The notes: generated from the letters alone by a model not told the origin. A stretch of 64,000 bases of DNA from Alicyclobacillus contaminans DSM 17975 (GCF_000429525.1 NZ_AUCA01000001.1:124001-188000), one strand, 5' to 3'; numbered from the stretch's first letter, positions 51,825 through 60,697 are shown. Made by a program: numbers and translations.

Positions 51825-51907
51825 GGTCTGTATTGGAGAGGAACATGCCGGGTTGCTCTCGGTTGAATCAGGGGGCAGCCGCGCGCATGCCATAACGGGT
51901 GGACAGC

Positions 51908-51946
51908 AGAGCAGCCGGCTGTCCCGTGGGGCCCACCGGCTGCTCT
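51908..51946. repeat. 11-bp inverted repeat between convergent genes
   Basis: AGAGCAGCCGG (51908-51918) / CCGGCTGCTCT (51936-51946). No U-run; likely a bidirectional transcription stop or mRNA end stem. Confidence 0.6.
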
Positions 51947-51960
51947 GGACGCTGCGGCCA

Positions 51961-52788
51961 TCAGTGGGCCCAGCGCTGCGCTTTGTTCACGTACCGGTTG
52001 TACAGGTAGCCGCCCACCCAAACGGCGCTCACCACAATTCCACCGAGGACCAGATAGTGATGGAAGCGCGTGGACACGCCGAGGAAGACGAGCGCCGCAC
52101 CCAGGTCGTAAGGGAGCAGGCCAATGCCGGTGGTCCAGATATAATCGAGCACACGCACCGACTTCAGCACACCGGCCGCATAATTGACCACGATGAACGG
52201 CAACGGAACCAAGCGCACCAACAGCAGGCCGAGCGGTCCGCGATGGGTGATCCATCGATTGACCTGCCGCAGCCGTTCGGGCGAAACGAAGGCTTCCAGC
52301 AGGTGACGCCCCACGGTGCGCGCGAACCAGAATACCAAGAGCGCGCCGAGCATCGCCCCCACCCAAGTGTAGAAAATGCCCCACCAGACGCCAAACACCT
52401 TCATGTTCATAATCATCAAGAACTCGGAGGGCACCGGGATGACGCAGAACAGCGCCATGAGCAAGATGGACAGGACAATGCCCAGCCCGCCCGAGGCGCG
52501 GATCATATTTGAAATCTGATCATGTCGATCCAAATGAAAAAACACAATCATCAGAGCCACGCCCACCACAAGAATGACAGCGCTCCACAGCGCGCTCACA
52601 CCCTTGCTGAGTCGCGGTGCAGCGGCTGTGTCCGTTTCCTGTTCAGCGAATGCCTCCGGAACGCGAAACCCGCGGTTGCTCGACACGTCATACCTCCGTC
52701 CTGAACTGTCGTGGCGGTACACGTCCGCGACGTTGTCGCGGAATGTCGTGTCATGGATTGCTTGGAACGTCCTGATTGTATCATTCAT
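51961..52788 (-). CDS. TVP38/TMEM64 (DedA-like) family membrane protein, second copy
   Basis: 275 residues. A polar N-terminal region of about 60 residues precedes five or so membrane segments with VIPVPSEFLMIMNMKVFGVWWGIFYTWVG and RLVPLPFIVVNYAAG, the same core as the protein at 49163-49819. The extra N-terminal tail is unusual, and no clear ribosome site precedes ATG 52788, so the true start may be further in. Function is probably envelope lipid or ion homeostasis, from the family. Confidence 0.82.
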   Translation of the reverse strand: MNDTIRTFQAIHDTTFRDNVADVYRHDSSGRRYDVSSNRGFRVPEAFAEQETDTAAAPRLSKGVSALWSAVILVVGVALMIVFFHLDRHDQISNMIRASGGLGIVLSILLMALFCVIPVPSEFLMIMNMKVFGVWWGIFYTWVGAMLGALLVFWFARTVGRHLLEAFVSPERLRQVNRWITHRGPLGLLLVRLVPLPFIVVNYAAGVLKSVRVLDYIWTTGIGLLPYDLGAALVFLGVSTRFHHYLVLGGIVVSAVWVGGYLYNRYVNKAQRWAH

Positions 52789-52940
52789 TCGACGGAAACC
52801 GACCGCTTTCTCCTGTACATGCCCGCCATTTGTTGATCATTCTTCGGAAAACATCATCCTGGCCACCGGCCGGTGATACAATGAAATTACTCGGAATCCT
52901 CTGAATAGGATTGGAGCGGGCGAGAAAGGAGCGAGAGAAG

Positions 52941-53561
52941 ATGCTGGTGGCGGTCGGACGCTTTCTTCGCAGGCAATGGTTCTACGCATTGATTGGCGCG
53001 CTGTTGGCGACGGTTCTCGGCGGGATTGGATACATGTACGCATTCGGCAGTTCGCGCTTTCCGGTTCTCGGGCAGGCGCAGGATTTTACCCTTATTAACA
53101 CAGCTGGACGCAGCGTGACCCTGTCGACGACCAACGGTAAGGTGCGGCTGCTCACGTTCATTTACACGCGATGCGGCAGCGTATGTCCCATTACCACGTA
53201 CACCATGGCCGAGGTGCAGCGTCGCCTGCAGGCGAGCGGCGTCTTCCCGAACAAGGTGGAGTTCATCTCGGTGACCATCGATCCGGCGCACGACACGCCG
53301 CAGGTCCTCGCCAAGTACGCGGCGGAGTACCATGCGGATCTGTCCGGATGGGAATTCCTCACGGGCCCACCGAAACAGGTGTTTCAGGTGTTGCGGATGT
53401 ACAAGGTGGAAACGGTGCAGCAGGTGGACGGGCAGATTGGCCATCCGTCGCTCACGCTGTTGTTGGACGGCGCAGGGAACATTCGGCAGGAATACGGCAA
53501 TCTCAAGGTGACCGATGATAAGAATATCGCCTCGGATATTGAGCGGCTGATTCACCAATGA
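52941..53561 (+). CDS. SCO1/SenC family copper chaperone
   Basis: 206 residues. One N-terminal membrane anchor (about 14-36) and a thioredoxin-like domain with the copper ligands C78 and C82 in TRCGSVCP and H168 in GHPSLTLL. SCO proteins deliver copper to CuA of cytochrome c oxidase. The oxidase at the left edge looks like a quinol type without CuA, so another oxidase in the genome is probably the client. ATG at 52941 follows GGAGCGAGAGAAG. Confidence 0.92.
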   Translation: MLVAVGRFLRRQWFYALIGALLATVLGGIGYMYAFGSSRFPVLGQAQDFTLINTAGRSVTLSTTNGKVRLLTFIYTRCGSVCPITTYTMAEVQRRLQASGVFPNKVEFISVTIDPAHDTPQVLAKYAAEYHADLSGWEFLTGPPKQVFQVLRMYKVETVQQVDGQIGHPSLTLLLDGAGNIRQEYGNLKVTDDKNIASDIERLIHQ

Positions 53562-53662
53562 CTCGAAAGCGTATTCTGACGGGCCGCACTCACTGCGTGA
53601 ACCGGGAAAGGACTGACTGACCTATCGAGCTTCAGCCCATCATTCCATTTGAACCGATTCGC

Positions 53663-54577
53663 GTGGACGACCTCCCGGCTGGTCCGGGATGGGTGGCTCA
53701 GGTGAAGTGGGACGGGGTGCGCATCCTGACGTATTCCGACGGACGAGAGGTTCACCTGTTCAATCGTCGACGCAACAATCGGACGCTGCATTACCCGGAA
53801 CTGGTCGATGTCTCTGCGTATTCCACGGCGAAATCGGTCATCTACGACGGAGAAGTGATTGCTTGGCGGCGGGGGAAGCCGTCTTTTTTTGAAGTGATGA
53901 AGCGGGATGCGGTGCGCAGGCAGAGCGCCATTCGGTCCGTGGTTCAGCAGGTACCCGTCACCTACATGATTTTCGACATTCTGTACCTCGACGGAGAGTG
54001 GCTGACCTCTCTTCCGCTGCAGAAGAGGCAGGCGCTGCTGGCGGAGGTGACTCGGCCCACCGACCGGATTCAGCTGGTGCAAAATTTCGACGATGCGGAG
54101 GGGCTCTACAACGCCGTCCGGCAACAGGGGCTCGAGGGGATTGTCGTGAAAGATCTCGCCAGCACGTATCCACTGAATGGCAGAGATGGACGTTGGCGGA
54201 AAAAGAAGGTGTACCGCGATGTGGTGGCTGCGGTGGGCGGTGTCACCTTGCGGGATGGGGTGGTCAACGCCCTGCTGCTCGGGCTCTATGACACCGAGGG
54301 CCGCCTGTGGTACGTCGGACATGTGGGAACGGGCAAACTGAGCCACCAGGATTGGCTTCGACTCACCGAAGGCATTGCACCGCTTCGCCAAATGGACATG
54401 CCGTTTGTCGTCAAACCGCCGCGCAGTGCGGGCGCGGTTTGGCTGAAACCGACGCTCGCGGTCAAAGTGCAGTTCGCGGATTGGACGGACGGCCGTACAC
54501 TCCGGCAACCGAGCATTCAGGCGTTTGTCCCGATGGATGTGCGCGAATGCCGGTTTGAGGAATCGGAAGCCCCCTGA
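53663..54577 (+). CDS. stand-alone ATP-dependent DNA ligase, LigD-ligase type
   Basis: 304 residues from GTG 53663. The nucleotidyl lysine K15 is in QVKWDGVR (motif KxDG); DGEVIAW, FDILYLDG, LEGIVVKD and WRKKKVY are the later ligase motifs, followed by an OB-fold region (VGHVGTG... WLKPTLAVKVQF). No primase, nuclease or Ku is nearby. The frame stays open upstream to 53624, encoding IELQPIIPFEPIR with no ATG/GTG/TTG, while GGAAAGGA lies 11 bases before that point. The real start may be a non-standard ATC at 53624. Confidence 0.87.
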   Translation: MDDLPAGPGWVAQVKWDGVRILTYSDGREVHLFNRRRNNRTLHYPELVDVSAYSTAKSVIYDGEVIAWRRGKPSFFEVMKRDAVRRQSAIRSVVQQVPVTYMIFDILYLDGEWLTSLPLQKRQALLAEVTRPTDRIQLVQNFDDAEGLYNAVRQQGLEGIVVKDLASTYPLNGRDGRWRKKKVYRDVVAAVGGVTLRDGVVNALLLGLYDTEGRLWYVGHVGTGKLSHQDWLRLTEGIAPLRQMDMPFVVKPPRSAGAVWLKPTLAVKVQFADWTDGRTLRQPSIQAFVPMDVRECRFEESEAP

Positions 54578-54631
54578 ATCACGGAGAACCGTCCGCGATG
54601 GTCCAGAGAACAACGGTGCACATTTTGTAAA

Positions 54632-54697
54632 TAGACTTTGTCTAATTTGTGAATCCATCCGGCGGTGGTTGGTTTCCCTGTCACAAATCAATATAAT
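54632..54697 (+). promoter_or_regulatory. operator-like repeat and promoter of the MFS gene
   Basis: TAGAC-TTT-GTCTA (54632-54644) is a perfect inverted repeat in an A/T-rich frame. Downstream are TTGGTT (54669-54674) and a perfect TATAAT (54692-54697), 17 bp apart, about 45 bases before the ATG. TAGAC/GTCTA half-sites recall TetR-type LmrA boxes that control multidrug exporters in Bacillus; the match is by eye. Confidence 0.55.
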
Positions 54698-54742
54698 GGT
54701 GCTGGTTTTCGCACTCTTCCAGCATGGACGAAGATGTGACGG

Positions 54743-56257
54743 ATGAGGGGGATACTTGTGGAAAGAACGACAAACCGGCGCCTGGTGACGCTGGGCATGC
54801 TGGTTGCCATACTGTTGGTCGCCATCGATGTGACGGTGGTAGGGACCGCCATGCCGAAAATTGTCGCGGATCTCGGTGGGCTGGAGTCATTCAGCTGGGT
54901 GTTTGCCATTTACACGCTCACGACGTCGGTGACCACTCCGATTTACGGGAAGCTGGCGGATCTGTACGGACGGAAAGTGATTTTCACCGTGGGCGTCATA
55001 CTCTTCCTCATTGGCTCCGCGTTGTCCGGATTGTCCCATTCCATGTCGCAGTTGATCTGGTTCCGCGGCCTGCAGGGGATTGGTGCGGGCGCGGTGATGC
55101 CATTGACCTTCACCATCATTGGAGATCTGTTTCCCGGGGAACAGCGGGCGCGCATGCAGGGCCTGTTCAGCTCCATCTGGGGGATTGCCGGCTTGCTCGG
55201 GCCGTTGGTGGGCGGCTTTTTCGTCGACAACGTGACGTGGCAATGGATATTTTACATCAACATTCCCGTCGGTATTGTTTCCCTCGTCCTCGTGTGGGTT
55301 GCCCTGCACGAGAAGTTTGAAAAGAAGGCGCGGCGGCACATTGACGTAGGGGGCGCGTTGACGTTCACCATCGGCGTATCGGCGCTGCTCTACGCACTGC
55401 TCAACGGGGGGCAGAAATACGCTTGGGACTCCGCTGCCATCATTGGCCTGTTTGTCCTGGCCGTGCTGGCGCTGGCGCTGTTCGTGTGGATTGAAGCGCG
55501 TGTGCAGGAACCGATGCTACCCTTGTTCCTGTTCAAGCATCGCGTGATTCTGATGTCGAATTTGGTTGGATTTTTGACCAGCTGTGTTTTGATTGGCTTG
55601 ACCGCGTATTTGCCGTACTGGATTCAGGACATCATCGGGTTCAGCGCGACCAGTTCCGGCCTCACACTGATGCCGCTGTCCATCGCGTGGCCGATTGGCG
55701 CGACGTTGGCGGGGCGTTACATGTATCGCGTCGGATCGAAATTGACCGCCGTGGCCGGCACGCTGTTAATCACCGCCGGTGCCATTTGGCTTGCGTGCAT
55801 CACACTGGTCAGTCCCGCGTGGATGTTCGTGGCGGTGATGGTGTTGTCGGGCCTCGGCATGGGCTATGCGACGACGCCCATCACTGTCCTGATTCAATCG
55901 GCCGTGGGATGGAATCTGCGCGGGGCGGCCACTGCGTCGAGTACGTTCGTACGGTCGCTGGGTCAGACGGTCGGCATCGCCATCCTTGGAACAATGTTCA
56001 ACCAGTCGCTGGCCAGCTACGCGAAAGCACACCTGCAGCACCAGAATGGCATTCCACAGGGAGACGTGAGCACTGTGCTGCAGCCGGCGGCGGTGCAGAG
56101 ACTTCCGCAGAACGTCCAGAACCTCTTGCATCAGGTGCTGGCGCATGGTCTGCACACGGTGTTCGTGGCCATGCTGGTGGGCGCCATTCTATCGGTGGTG
56201 GCCGTGGCGTTCATGCCGCTGCATCGGACCATCATGAAACAGCAGGTGCAGGAGTAG
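54743..56257 (+). CDS. MFS multidrug exporter (DHA2 / EmrB-QacA family)
   Basis: 504 residues, 14 membrane segments. DVTVVGTAMPKIVADL (motif D1 region), GKLADLYGRKVIF (motif A) and GLLGPLVGGFFVDN (motif C of exporters) are clear. The second half has the 14-helix family features. It has its own promoter and an inverted-repeat operator. The regulator is not adjacent. Substrate unknown. Confidence 0.93.
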   Translation: MRGILVERTTNRRLVTLGMLVAILLVAIDVTVVGTAMPKIVADLGGLESFSWVFAIYTLTTSVTTPIYGKLADLYGRKVIFTVGVILFLIGSALSGLSHSMSQLIWFRGLQGIGAGAVMPLTFTIIGDLFPGEQRARMQGLFSSIWGIAGLLGPLVGGFFVDNVTWQWIFYINIPVGIVSLVLVWVALHEKFEKKARRHIDVGGALTFTIGVSALLYALLNGGQKYAWDSAAIIGLFVLAVLALALFVWIEARVQEPMLPLFLFKHRVILMSNLVGFLTSCVLIGLTAYLPYWIQDIIGFSATSSGLTLMPLSIAWPIGATLAGRYMYRVGSKLTAVAGTLLITAGAIWLACITLVSPAWMFVAVMVLSGLGMGYATTPITVLIQSAVGWNLRGAATASSTFVRSLGQTVGIAILGTMFNQSLASYAKAHLQHQNGIPQGDVSTVLQPAAVQRLPQNVQNLLHQVLAHGLHTVFVAMLVGAILSVVAVAFMPLHRTIMKQQVQE

Positions 56258-56366
56258 ATGGCTATCATGGGGATTGCTATCATGGGGGGCACCTCCAGGT
56301 GGCGAGCCTGCGCGGGCGCCCCTCTCAGGTACTGCAGACCAGCGTTGTTCAGAAAAGTATGATCAG

Positions 56367-56385
56367 ATCGACATTTTGCGACAAA
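56367..56385 (-). promoter_or_regulatory. pair of Spo0A-box-like sites
   Basis: On the minus strand TTTGTCGCA (56385-56377) is followed by AATGTCGAT (56375-56367), each within two mismatches of the 0A box TTTGTCRAA. They lie about 50-70 bases before a sporulation-type kinase gene. Weak evidence on its own. The remaining bases 56258-56435 hold a short direct repeat (GCTATCATGGGG twice) and no gene. Confidence 0.3.
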
Positions 56386-56435
56386 TTTTGATCTTCGGCT
56401 GTGGTATTCTTCAGATTGTGTCTTGAACAGCACTC

Positions 56436-57527
56436 ATGGGAGTGGGTTGGTTGACGGAGCAGCGGTATCACCGCCCGATGGACCTGGCACCGCACGGGAT
56501 TGCGGTGGTTCGCGGGCGACGGTTGGTGTTCGTAAATTCCGCAGCGGCCCGGATGCTCGGGGCCCGCAAGCCTGCGGAGTTGGTGGGAGCATCCATCCGT
56601 CGGTGGGTCCAACCGCGCGACCTGCGGAAGATGCTTCAACAGGTGTGCGCCCTGCGTGCCGGGGAGGGCGCTGTGCAACTGGGCGCCGTGCGGATCGTAC
56701 GACAGGATGGGACGGTGGCCGAAGTCGAACTGGCAGGAACCATCATGCGCTTTCAGCGACAGCCTGCTGTGTGTCTCATCCTTCGCGATGTGTCTCGGCC
56801 AGTCGCGGCGGACTTGCTGTTGCATCGAAGGGACGCGTCCGTCATGGTTGCGGAGATTGCCGCCGGGATTGCCCATGAAATTCGCAATCCGTTGACGGCG
56901 GTCCGAGGTTTCGCGCAGTACCTGCATGAAATCAATCCGCAGTATGCCCGCTACTATCGACTGATGCTGGACGAATCCGACAAGATTAATCACACGGTCT
57001 CGGAGTTGTTGGCGTTGGCGGCGGCAGTTCCCCATTGGGCGGAAGTGGTCGACATCGCGGAGGTTGCGGCGGCCGCGGTGGCAGATGTGCAGCCGGTCGC
57101 AGCGCGGCAGCAGGTGGCTGTCCAGCTGACCTCTCCGGCGCAGCCGGTGGCGGTCGACGGCAATTGGGCGCATTTGCACCAGGTGATTCTGAATGTGCTG
57201 CACAATGCCCTCGATGCCCTGCCCGAGGGCGGAAGGATTGCGGTGTCTGCGGCTGCTTCGGCAGACGGGTTTGCACTGGTGGAGGTCAGCGACAGCGGAC
57301 CCGGCGGCGACAGCGCTTCACCGTGTGGTGATGCGGCCGAGGGGGAGACGTCAGAGATGGGGGTACCGTGGTTAAACGCAACGGATCAACCCCGCGGTTT
57401 TGGCTTGCTCGTCAGTTTCCACATGGTTCAACTGTACGGGGGCACCATGCAGATTCGGACTCAGCTGCACCGCGGAACCTGCGTGCGCATTCGTTTGCCG
57501 GCCGCTGGCCAATGGGATAGGATATGA
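56436..57527 (+). CDS. orphan soluble PAS histidine kinase, sporulation-kinase-like
   Basis: 363 residues, no membrane segment. PAS (about 17-120), HisKA with H147 in IAAGIAHEIRNPLTAVRGFAQYL, typical of sporulation and related kinases, and an HATPase domain with HQVILNVLHNALDALPEGG. The G1 box reads DSGPGG rather than DxGxGI and is followed by an insert (about 292-320), so ATP binding may be altered. No regulator is adjacent. The start at 56436 has a poor ribosome site; ATG 56478 is an alternative. Confidence 0.85.
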   Translation: MGVGWLTEQRYHRPMDLAPHGIAVVRGRRLVFVNSAAARMLGARKPAELVGASIRRWVQPRDLRKMLQQVCALRAGEGAVQLGAVRIVRQDGTVAEVELAGTIMRFQRQPAVCLILRDVSRPVAADLLLHRRDASVMVAEIAAGIAHEIRNPLTAVRGFAQYLHEINPQYARYYRLMLDESDKINHTVSELLALAAAVPHWAEVVDIAEVAAAAVADVQPVAARQQVAVQLTSPAQPVAVDGNWAHLHQVILNVLHNALDALPEGGRIAVSAAASADGFALVEVSDSGPGGDSASPCGDAAEGETSEMGVPWLNATDQPRGFGLLVSFHMVQLYGGTMQIRTQLHRGTCVRIRLPAAGQWDRI

Positions 57528-57566
57528 ATAGAATTTCGAGCGACTGGCGTGAAAGGGGCCGTGAGC

Positions 57567-57794
57567 ATGGCAAAGACGGTGCGGTTGCACATTGGACTGT
57601 ATCAAATGCCGGACGGCATGTACGTGGCGTCCTGCGCGGAGGTCCCCCACTGCCGAATCCTCCGGCAGAACAAGGAGCACGCGGTCCAGGACGCAAAGAA
57701 GTACCTGCTGCAATTTTTGCGTGAGCGTCAGGCGGAGGGAAGGCCCTTCGAGCCACTCGAGTTACGCGCCATCGACTTCCCGCTTCCCGAGTGA
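57567..57794 (+). CDS. solo HicB-like protein
   Basis: 75 residues. The fold pattern HIGLYQMPDGMYVASCAEVPHCRILRQNKEHAVQDAKKYLLQFL resembles the partial RNase H fold of HicB antitoxins. No DNA-binding tail and no HicA toxin gene are next to it. ATG at 57567 follows AAAGGGG; a GTG at 57549 is possible. Its 3' end overlaps the convergent gene by 67 bases. It may be a regulator or an RNA-binding domain protein rather than an antitoxin. Confidence 0.65.
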   Translation: MAKTVRLHIGLYQMPDGMYVASCAEVPHCRILRQNKEHAVQDAKKYLLQFLRERQAEGRPFEPLELRAIDFPLPE

Positions 57795-58270
57795 TGTCCG
57801 CTGGCCCGCCTGGCACCCTCTGCCCACAGCGGCGACGGGAGGACACTGTGCAGCGTGCGGGCCGCCAAGTTCAGCTGACGCTTGCGGCGTCTGTGCCATT
57901 TGACGGCGGCCGCCATCCAGCCTGCCGCGTCTTCATGGTTGATTTGATCCAACTGTCGAAGGTATGTTTCGGCTTTCAGATCGTGCGCTCGCGTTTCGTA
58001 CAGGCATTCCACGGTAAGCACCATGAGCTGGTGGATATTCACACCGCTGTTGGCCAACGAACGCTGCAGGTGTCCGGCGGCGGTATTGCGATGATAGCTG
58101 GTTTCATAGTTTTCGCGATGAATGCTGGCCACCAGCGGTTGATCTTGAAACATCGGCAAGGTCTCCATTTCCGTGACCACTGAGCAAAAGACTTGTTCCG
58201 CATAGATACTGGCTTCCAGATGCCCCAGCACGCAGGACAGGGCGGGCAGCAATGCCGACATGTCGCTCAC
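57728..58270 (-). CDS. conserved-looking protein of unknown function
   Basis: 180 residues from GTG 58270, chosen for AGGAGGT eight bases upstream. The first 120 residues look mainly helical (LVASIHRENYETSYHRNTAAGHLQRSLA), with several histidines and tyrosines, and no signal or membrane segment. The last 30 residues are low-complexity (SGHHSGSGKSMARNSSGSKG) and lie antisense to the HicB-like gene, so the true protein may lack a conserved tail. No family recognised. Confidence 0.6.
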   Translation of the reverse strand: MSDMSALLPALSCVLGHLEASIYAEQVFCSVVTEMETLPMFQDQPLVASIHRENYETSYHRNTAAGHLQRSLANSGVNIHQLMVLTVECLYETRAHDLKAETYLRQLDQINHEDAAGWMAAAVKWHRRRKRQLNLAARTLHSVLPSPLWAEGARRASGHHSGSGKSMARNSSGSKGLPSA

Positions 58271-58403
58271 CAGGCATGACCTCCTCCGAGCCCCATCCGT
58301 GCGCGGGGGCTCCGGTGATGGAAACAATGCAGTTATATGGGCGAACGCCGAACTGTGTGCGTGAATGCCGCTTGGCATGACCGAATGGAAAGGAGAACGC
58401 AGG

Positions 58404-59144
58404 GTGAAGATTCATGTGTTGGGCTATTGGGGCACGTACCCGGCCCCGGGAGAAGCCACCACCGGCTTCTTGGTCGAGACGGACGGCGAAAAAGTGCTGT
58501 TGGACTGTGGTTCAGGTGTGTTGGCGCAGTTGTTTAAACTTTGCGGCGTGGAATCGCTGAGCGCCGTGGTGGTGACCCATCACCATTACGACCACACAGC
58601 CGACCTCGGCGTTTTGAGCTATGCCCTGTTGAAAGCGCGGGTGAATCAAACGCGGACGACGCCGCTGCCCATGTACATGCTGGAGGGGCCAGCCGGATTG
58701 ATGCGGGATCTGCGAACGGAGCCGCTGGCCGACGTCCGTCGCATTGATGCCACGGACACCGTGCACATTGGCGAATTGACGCTGACCTTTGCCCCGACGG
58801 TGCATCCCGTCAAGTGTCTGGCGGTTCGGTTTGAACACCAAGGAAAGGTGTTCGTGTTTTCGGCGGATTCAAGTGTCTGCCAACCTTTGCGGACGTTGGC
58901 ACATGGGGCCGATTTGTTCCTTTGCGAAGCGAGCATGTACGACGGGGAAGAGACGGTCGCCAAGCGTGCAGGCCACATGACCGCCGGTCAAGCGGGACAA
59001 TTGGCTCGGGAGGCCGGCGCCCGGAGGTTGGCCTTGACGCATTATCCCCATGAAGGGGATCTGGAGCGCCTGGTGGCGCAAGCGACGGAGGCCTTCGGAC
59101 AACCGGTGCAGCGATTGCACACGCTCGATGTGTTGACTGTATGA
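58404..59144 (+). CDS. metallo-beta-lactamase fold hydrolase (YhfI/RNase Z-like)
   Basis: 246 residues. The zinc motif H59-x-H61-x-D63-H64 (THHHYDHTADLG) is intact, with further ligands in FSADSS and LTHYPHEG. The family includes RNase Z-like and YhfI proteins; the flexible arm of true RNase Z is not evident. Start GTG at 58404 follows GGAGAA. Its stop overlaps the ABC gene (ATGA). Confidence 0.87.
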   Translation: MKIHVLGYWGTYPAPGEATTGFLVETDGEKVLLDCGSGVLAQLFKLCGVESLSAVVVTHHHYDHTADLGVLSYALLKARVNQTRTTPLPMYMLEGPAGLMRDLRTEPLADVRRIDATDTVHIGELTLTFAPTVHPVKCLAVRFEHQGKVFVFSADSSVCQPLRTLAHGADLFLCEASMYDGEETVAKRAGHMTAGQAGQLAREAGARRLALTHYPHEGDLERLVAQATEAFGQPVQRLHTLDVLTV

Positions 59145-59938
59145 GTGAGCAGCAGGCAAGCCAAGGCGCGCGGCGGGAGACAGCCAGTGCCGAATGGGCT
59201 GTGTCGTTTGAAGCCGTATCCGTCCGCTACAGCGCTAAGGAGGGCGAGCGGGTGTCTGGACTGCATGACGTCACGGCCCAGGTGCGCCCCGGCACCACCG
59301 TGACGATTGTCGGTCCTTCCGGCGCGGGCAAGAGCACGCTGCTATCGCTCTGCAATCTGTTGCGGACACCGACCCAGGGGCGAGTGCGCGTGTTTGGCGT
59401 GGAGGTGCGCGATTGGGATATCCCGGAATTGCGCAGACAGGTGGGCATGGTGTTTCAATCGCCCGTCATGCTGCCCGGCAGTGTTCGCCACAACCTGCTG
59501 CTCGGACCGTCGCTGCATGGAGGCACGTCCGACGACGCGGAGGCATGGCTGACCCGAGTGGGACTGGATGTGGCCCTGTTGGATAAGTCGGCGGCGGACC
59601 TGTCGGGCGGCGAGAAGCAGCGGCTGTCGTTTGTGCGCACGGTGTTGAATCGTCCGCGTGTGCTGCTCCTCGACGAAGTCACGTCGGCGCTTGACGCGAC
59701 GGCGACACAGCAGGTGGAGTCCGCCGTTCGCGCGTTGCAGCAGCGGACCGGTTGCACGGTGTTGTGGGTGACCCATCACCTTCATCAGGCGCGGCGCATG
59801 GGGGATGAAACCTGGCTGATGGTCGATGGGCGCCTCGTCGAGGCGGCTCCCACCGAACAATTTTTCCGTGCGCCGCAATCCGAGGCGGCGCGGTCGTTTC
59901 TGCAGTCCGCCGAGGCGGGAGGGGCGTTGCAGCCGTGA
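59141..59938 (+). CDS. fetA: ABC transporter ATP-binding protein, FetA-like
   Basis: 265 residues. Walker A GPSGAGKST, Q-loop VFQSPVMLPG, signature LSGGEKQRL, Walker B VLLLDEVTSALD and the switch histidine in VTHHLHQ. With the following UPF0014 permease it matches E. coli FetAB (YbbL/YbbM), which exports iron and protects against peroxide. It overlaps the genes on both sides by four bases. Confidence 0.88.
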   Translation: MSEQQASQGARRETASAEWAVSFEAVSVRYSAKEGERVSGLHDVTAQVRPGTTVTIVGPSGAGKSTLLSLCNLLRTPTQGRVRVFGVEVRDWDIPELRRQVGMVFQSPVMLPGSVRHNLLLGPSLHGGTSDDAEAWLTRVGLDVALLDKSAADLSGGEKQRLSFVRTVLNRPRVLLLDEVTSALDATATQQVESAVRALQQRTGCTVLWVTHHLHQARRMGDETWLMVDGRLVEAAPTEQFFRAPQSEAARSFLQSAEAGGALQP

Positions 59939-60690
59939 GTCTGTTGTCGTTGTCGTTCACCTTGGCGTTTGTCGCCTTTGCCATCGCCCTGTCGCTGCGC
60001 CAGCGGCTGGGATTGGAGAAGGACCTGGTGGTGGCATCGGTTCGTGCAACGCTGCAACTGCTGGCTGTGGGGTACGTGTTGAAGTTCATCTTCTCCCTCG
60101 ATACCCCCTGGTTTACCTTCCTGATGGTGGCTGCCATGGTGGCGGTGGCAGCGTACAACGCGGGGCGCCGGGCCAAGCGCTGGCAGGCGGTGTTCGGCTA
60201 CGTGTTCGCCGCCATCGCCGTGACCGAAGCATTGACCATGGCGTTTCTGCTGGCCTTGTCCATTTTGCCCGACCGTCCGCAGTACGTGATTCCCGTGAGC
60301 GGGATGATTGTGGGCAACGCCATGGTCATCGCGAGCCTGTTTCTCAATCGGCTGCGCAGCGAGATCGCCGCGCGCCGTCCGGAAGTCCTGTTGTTGCTGT
60401 CGCTCGGCGCAACCCCTCGACAGGCAATTCGCTCCATCCTCAAGGACTGCGTGAAAGCCAGCATGATCCCGACCATCGACGGGATGAAGACCACCGGCCT
60501 GGTCCAGCTTCCCGGGATGATGACCGGCCAGATCATCGCCGGGGCCGATCCGGTCCAGGCCGTCCGCTATCAATTGCTCATCCTCTTCGCCCTGCTGGCG
60601 GCGGCTGCGCTGACCAGCATCATCCTGGGCGTGCTCGTCTCACCGACCCTCTTCAACGCGCATCAACAGCTCCGCGATCCGGTCGAGTGA
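59935..60690 (+). CDS. fetB: UPF0014 permease, FetB-like
   Basis: 251 residues with about seven membrane segments and the family motifs VRATLQLLAVGYVLKFIF, VSGMIVGNAMV and IDGMKTTGLVQLPGMMTGQIIAG. Start GTG at 59935 overlaps the fetA stop (GTGA). Forms the membrane part of a probable iron exporter. Confidence 0.9.
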   Translation: MSLLSLSFTLAFVAFAIALSLRQRLGLEKDLVVASVRATLQLLAVGYVLKFIFSLDTPWFTFLMVAAMVAVAAYNAGRRAKRWQAVFGYVFAAIAVTEALTMAFLLALSILPDRPQYVIPVSGMIVGNAMVIASLFLNRLRSEIAARRPEVLLLLSLGATPRQAIRSILKDCVKASMIPTIDGMKTTGLVQLPGMMTGQIIAGADPVQAVRYQLLILFALLAAAALTSIILGVLVSPTLFNAHQQLRDPVE

Positions 60691-60697
60691 CGCGGGG

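Noticed and set aside
56262-56290. Direct repeat GCTATCATGGGG twice
   Set aside because: Only two short copies in a 180-base gap, with no similar copy seen elsewhere; probably a local slip duplication.
57567-57794. Toxin-antitoxin pair
   Set aside because: A HicB-like protein is present but no HicA-sized ORF is adjacent on either side.
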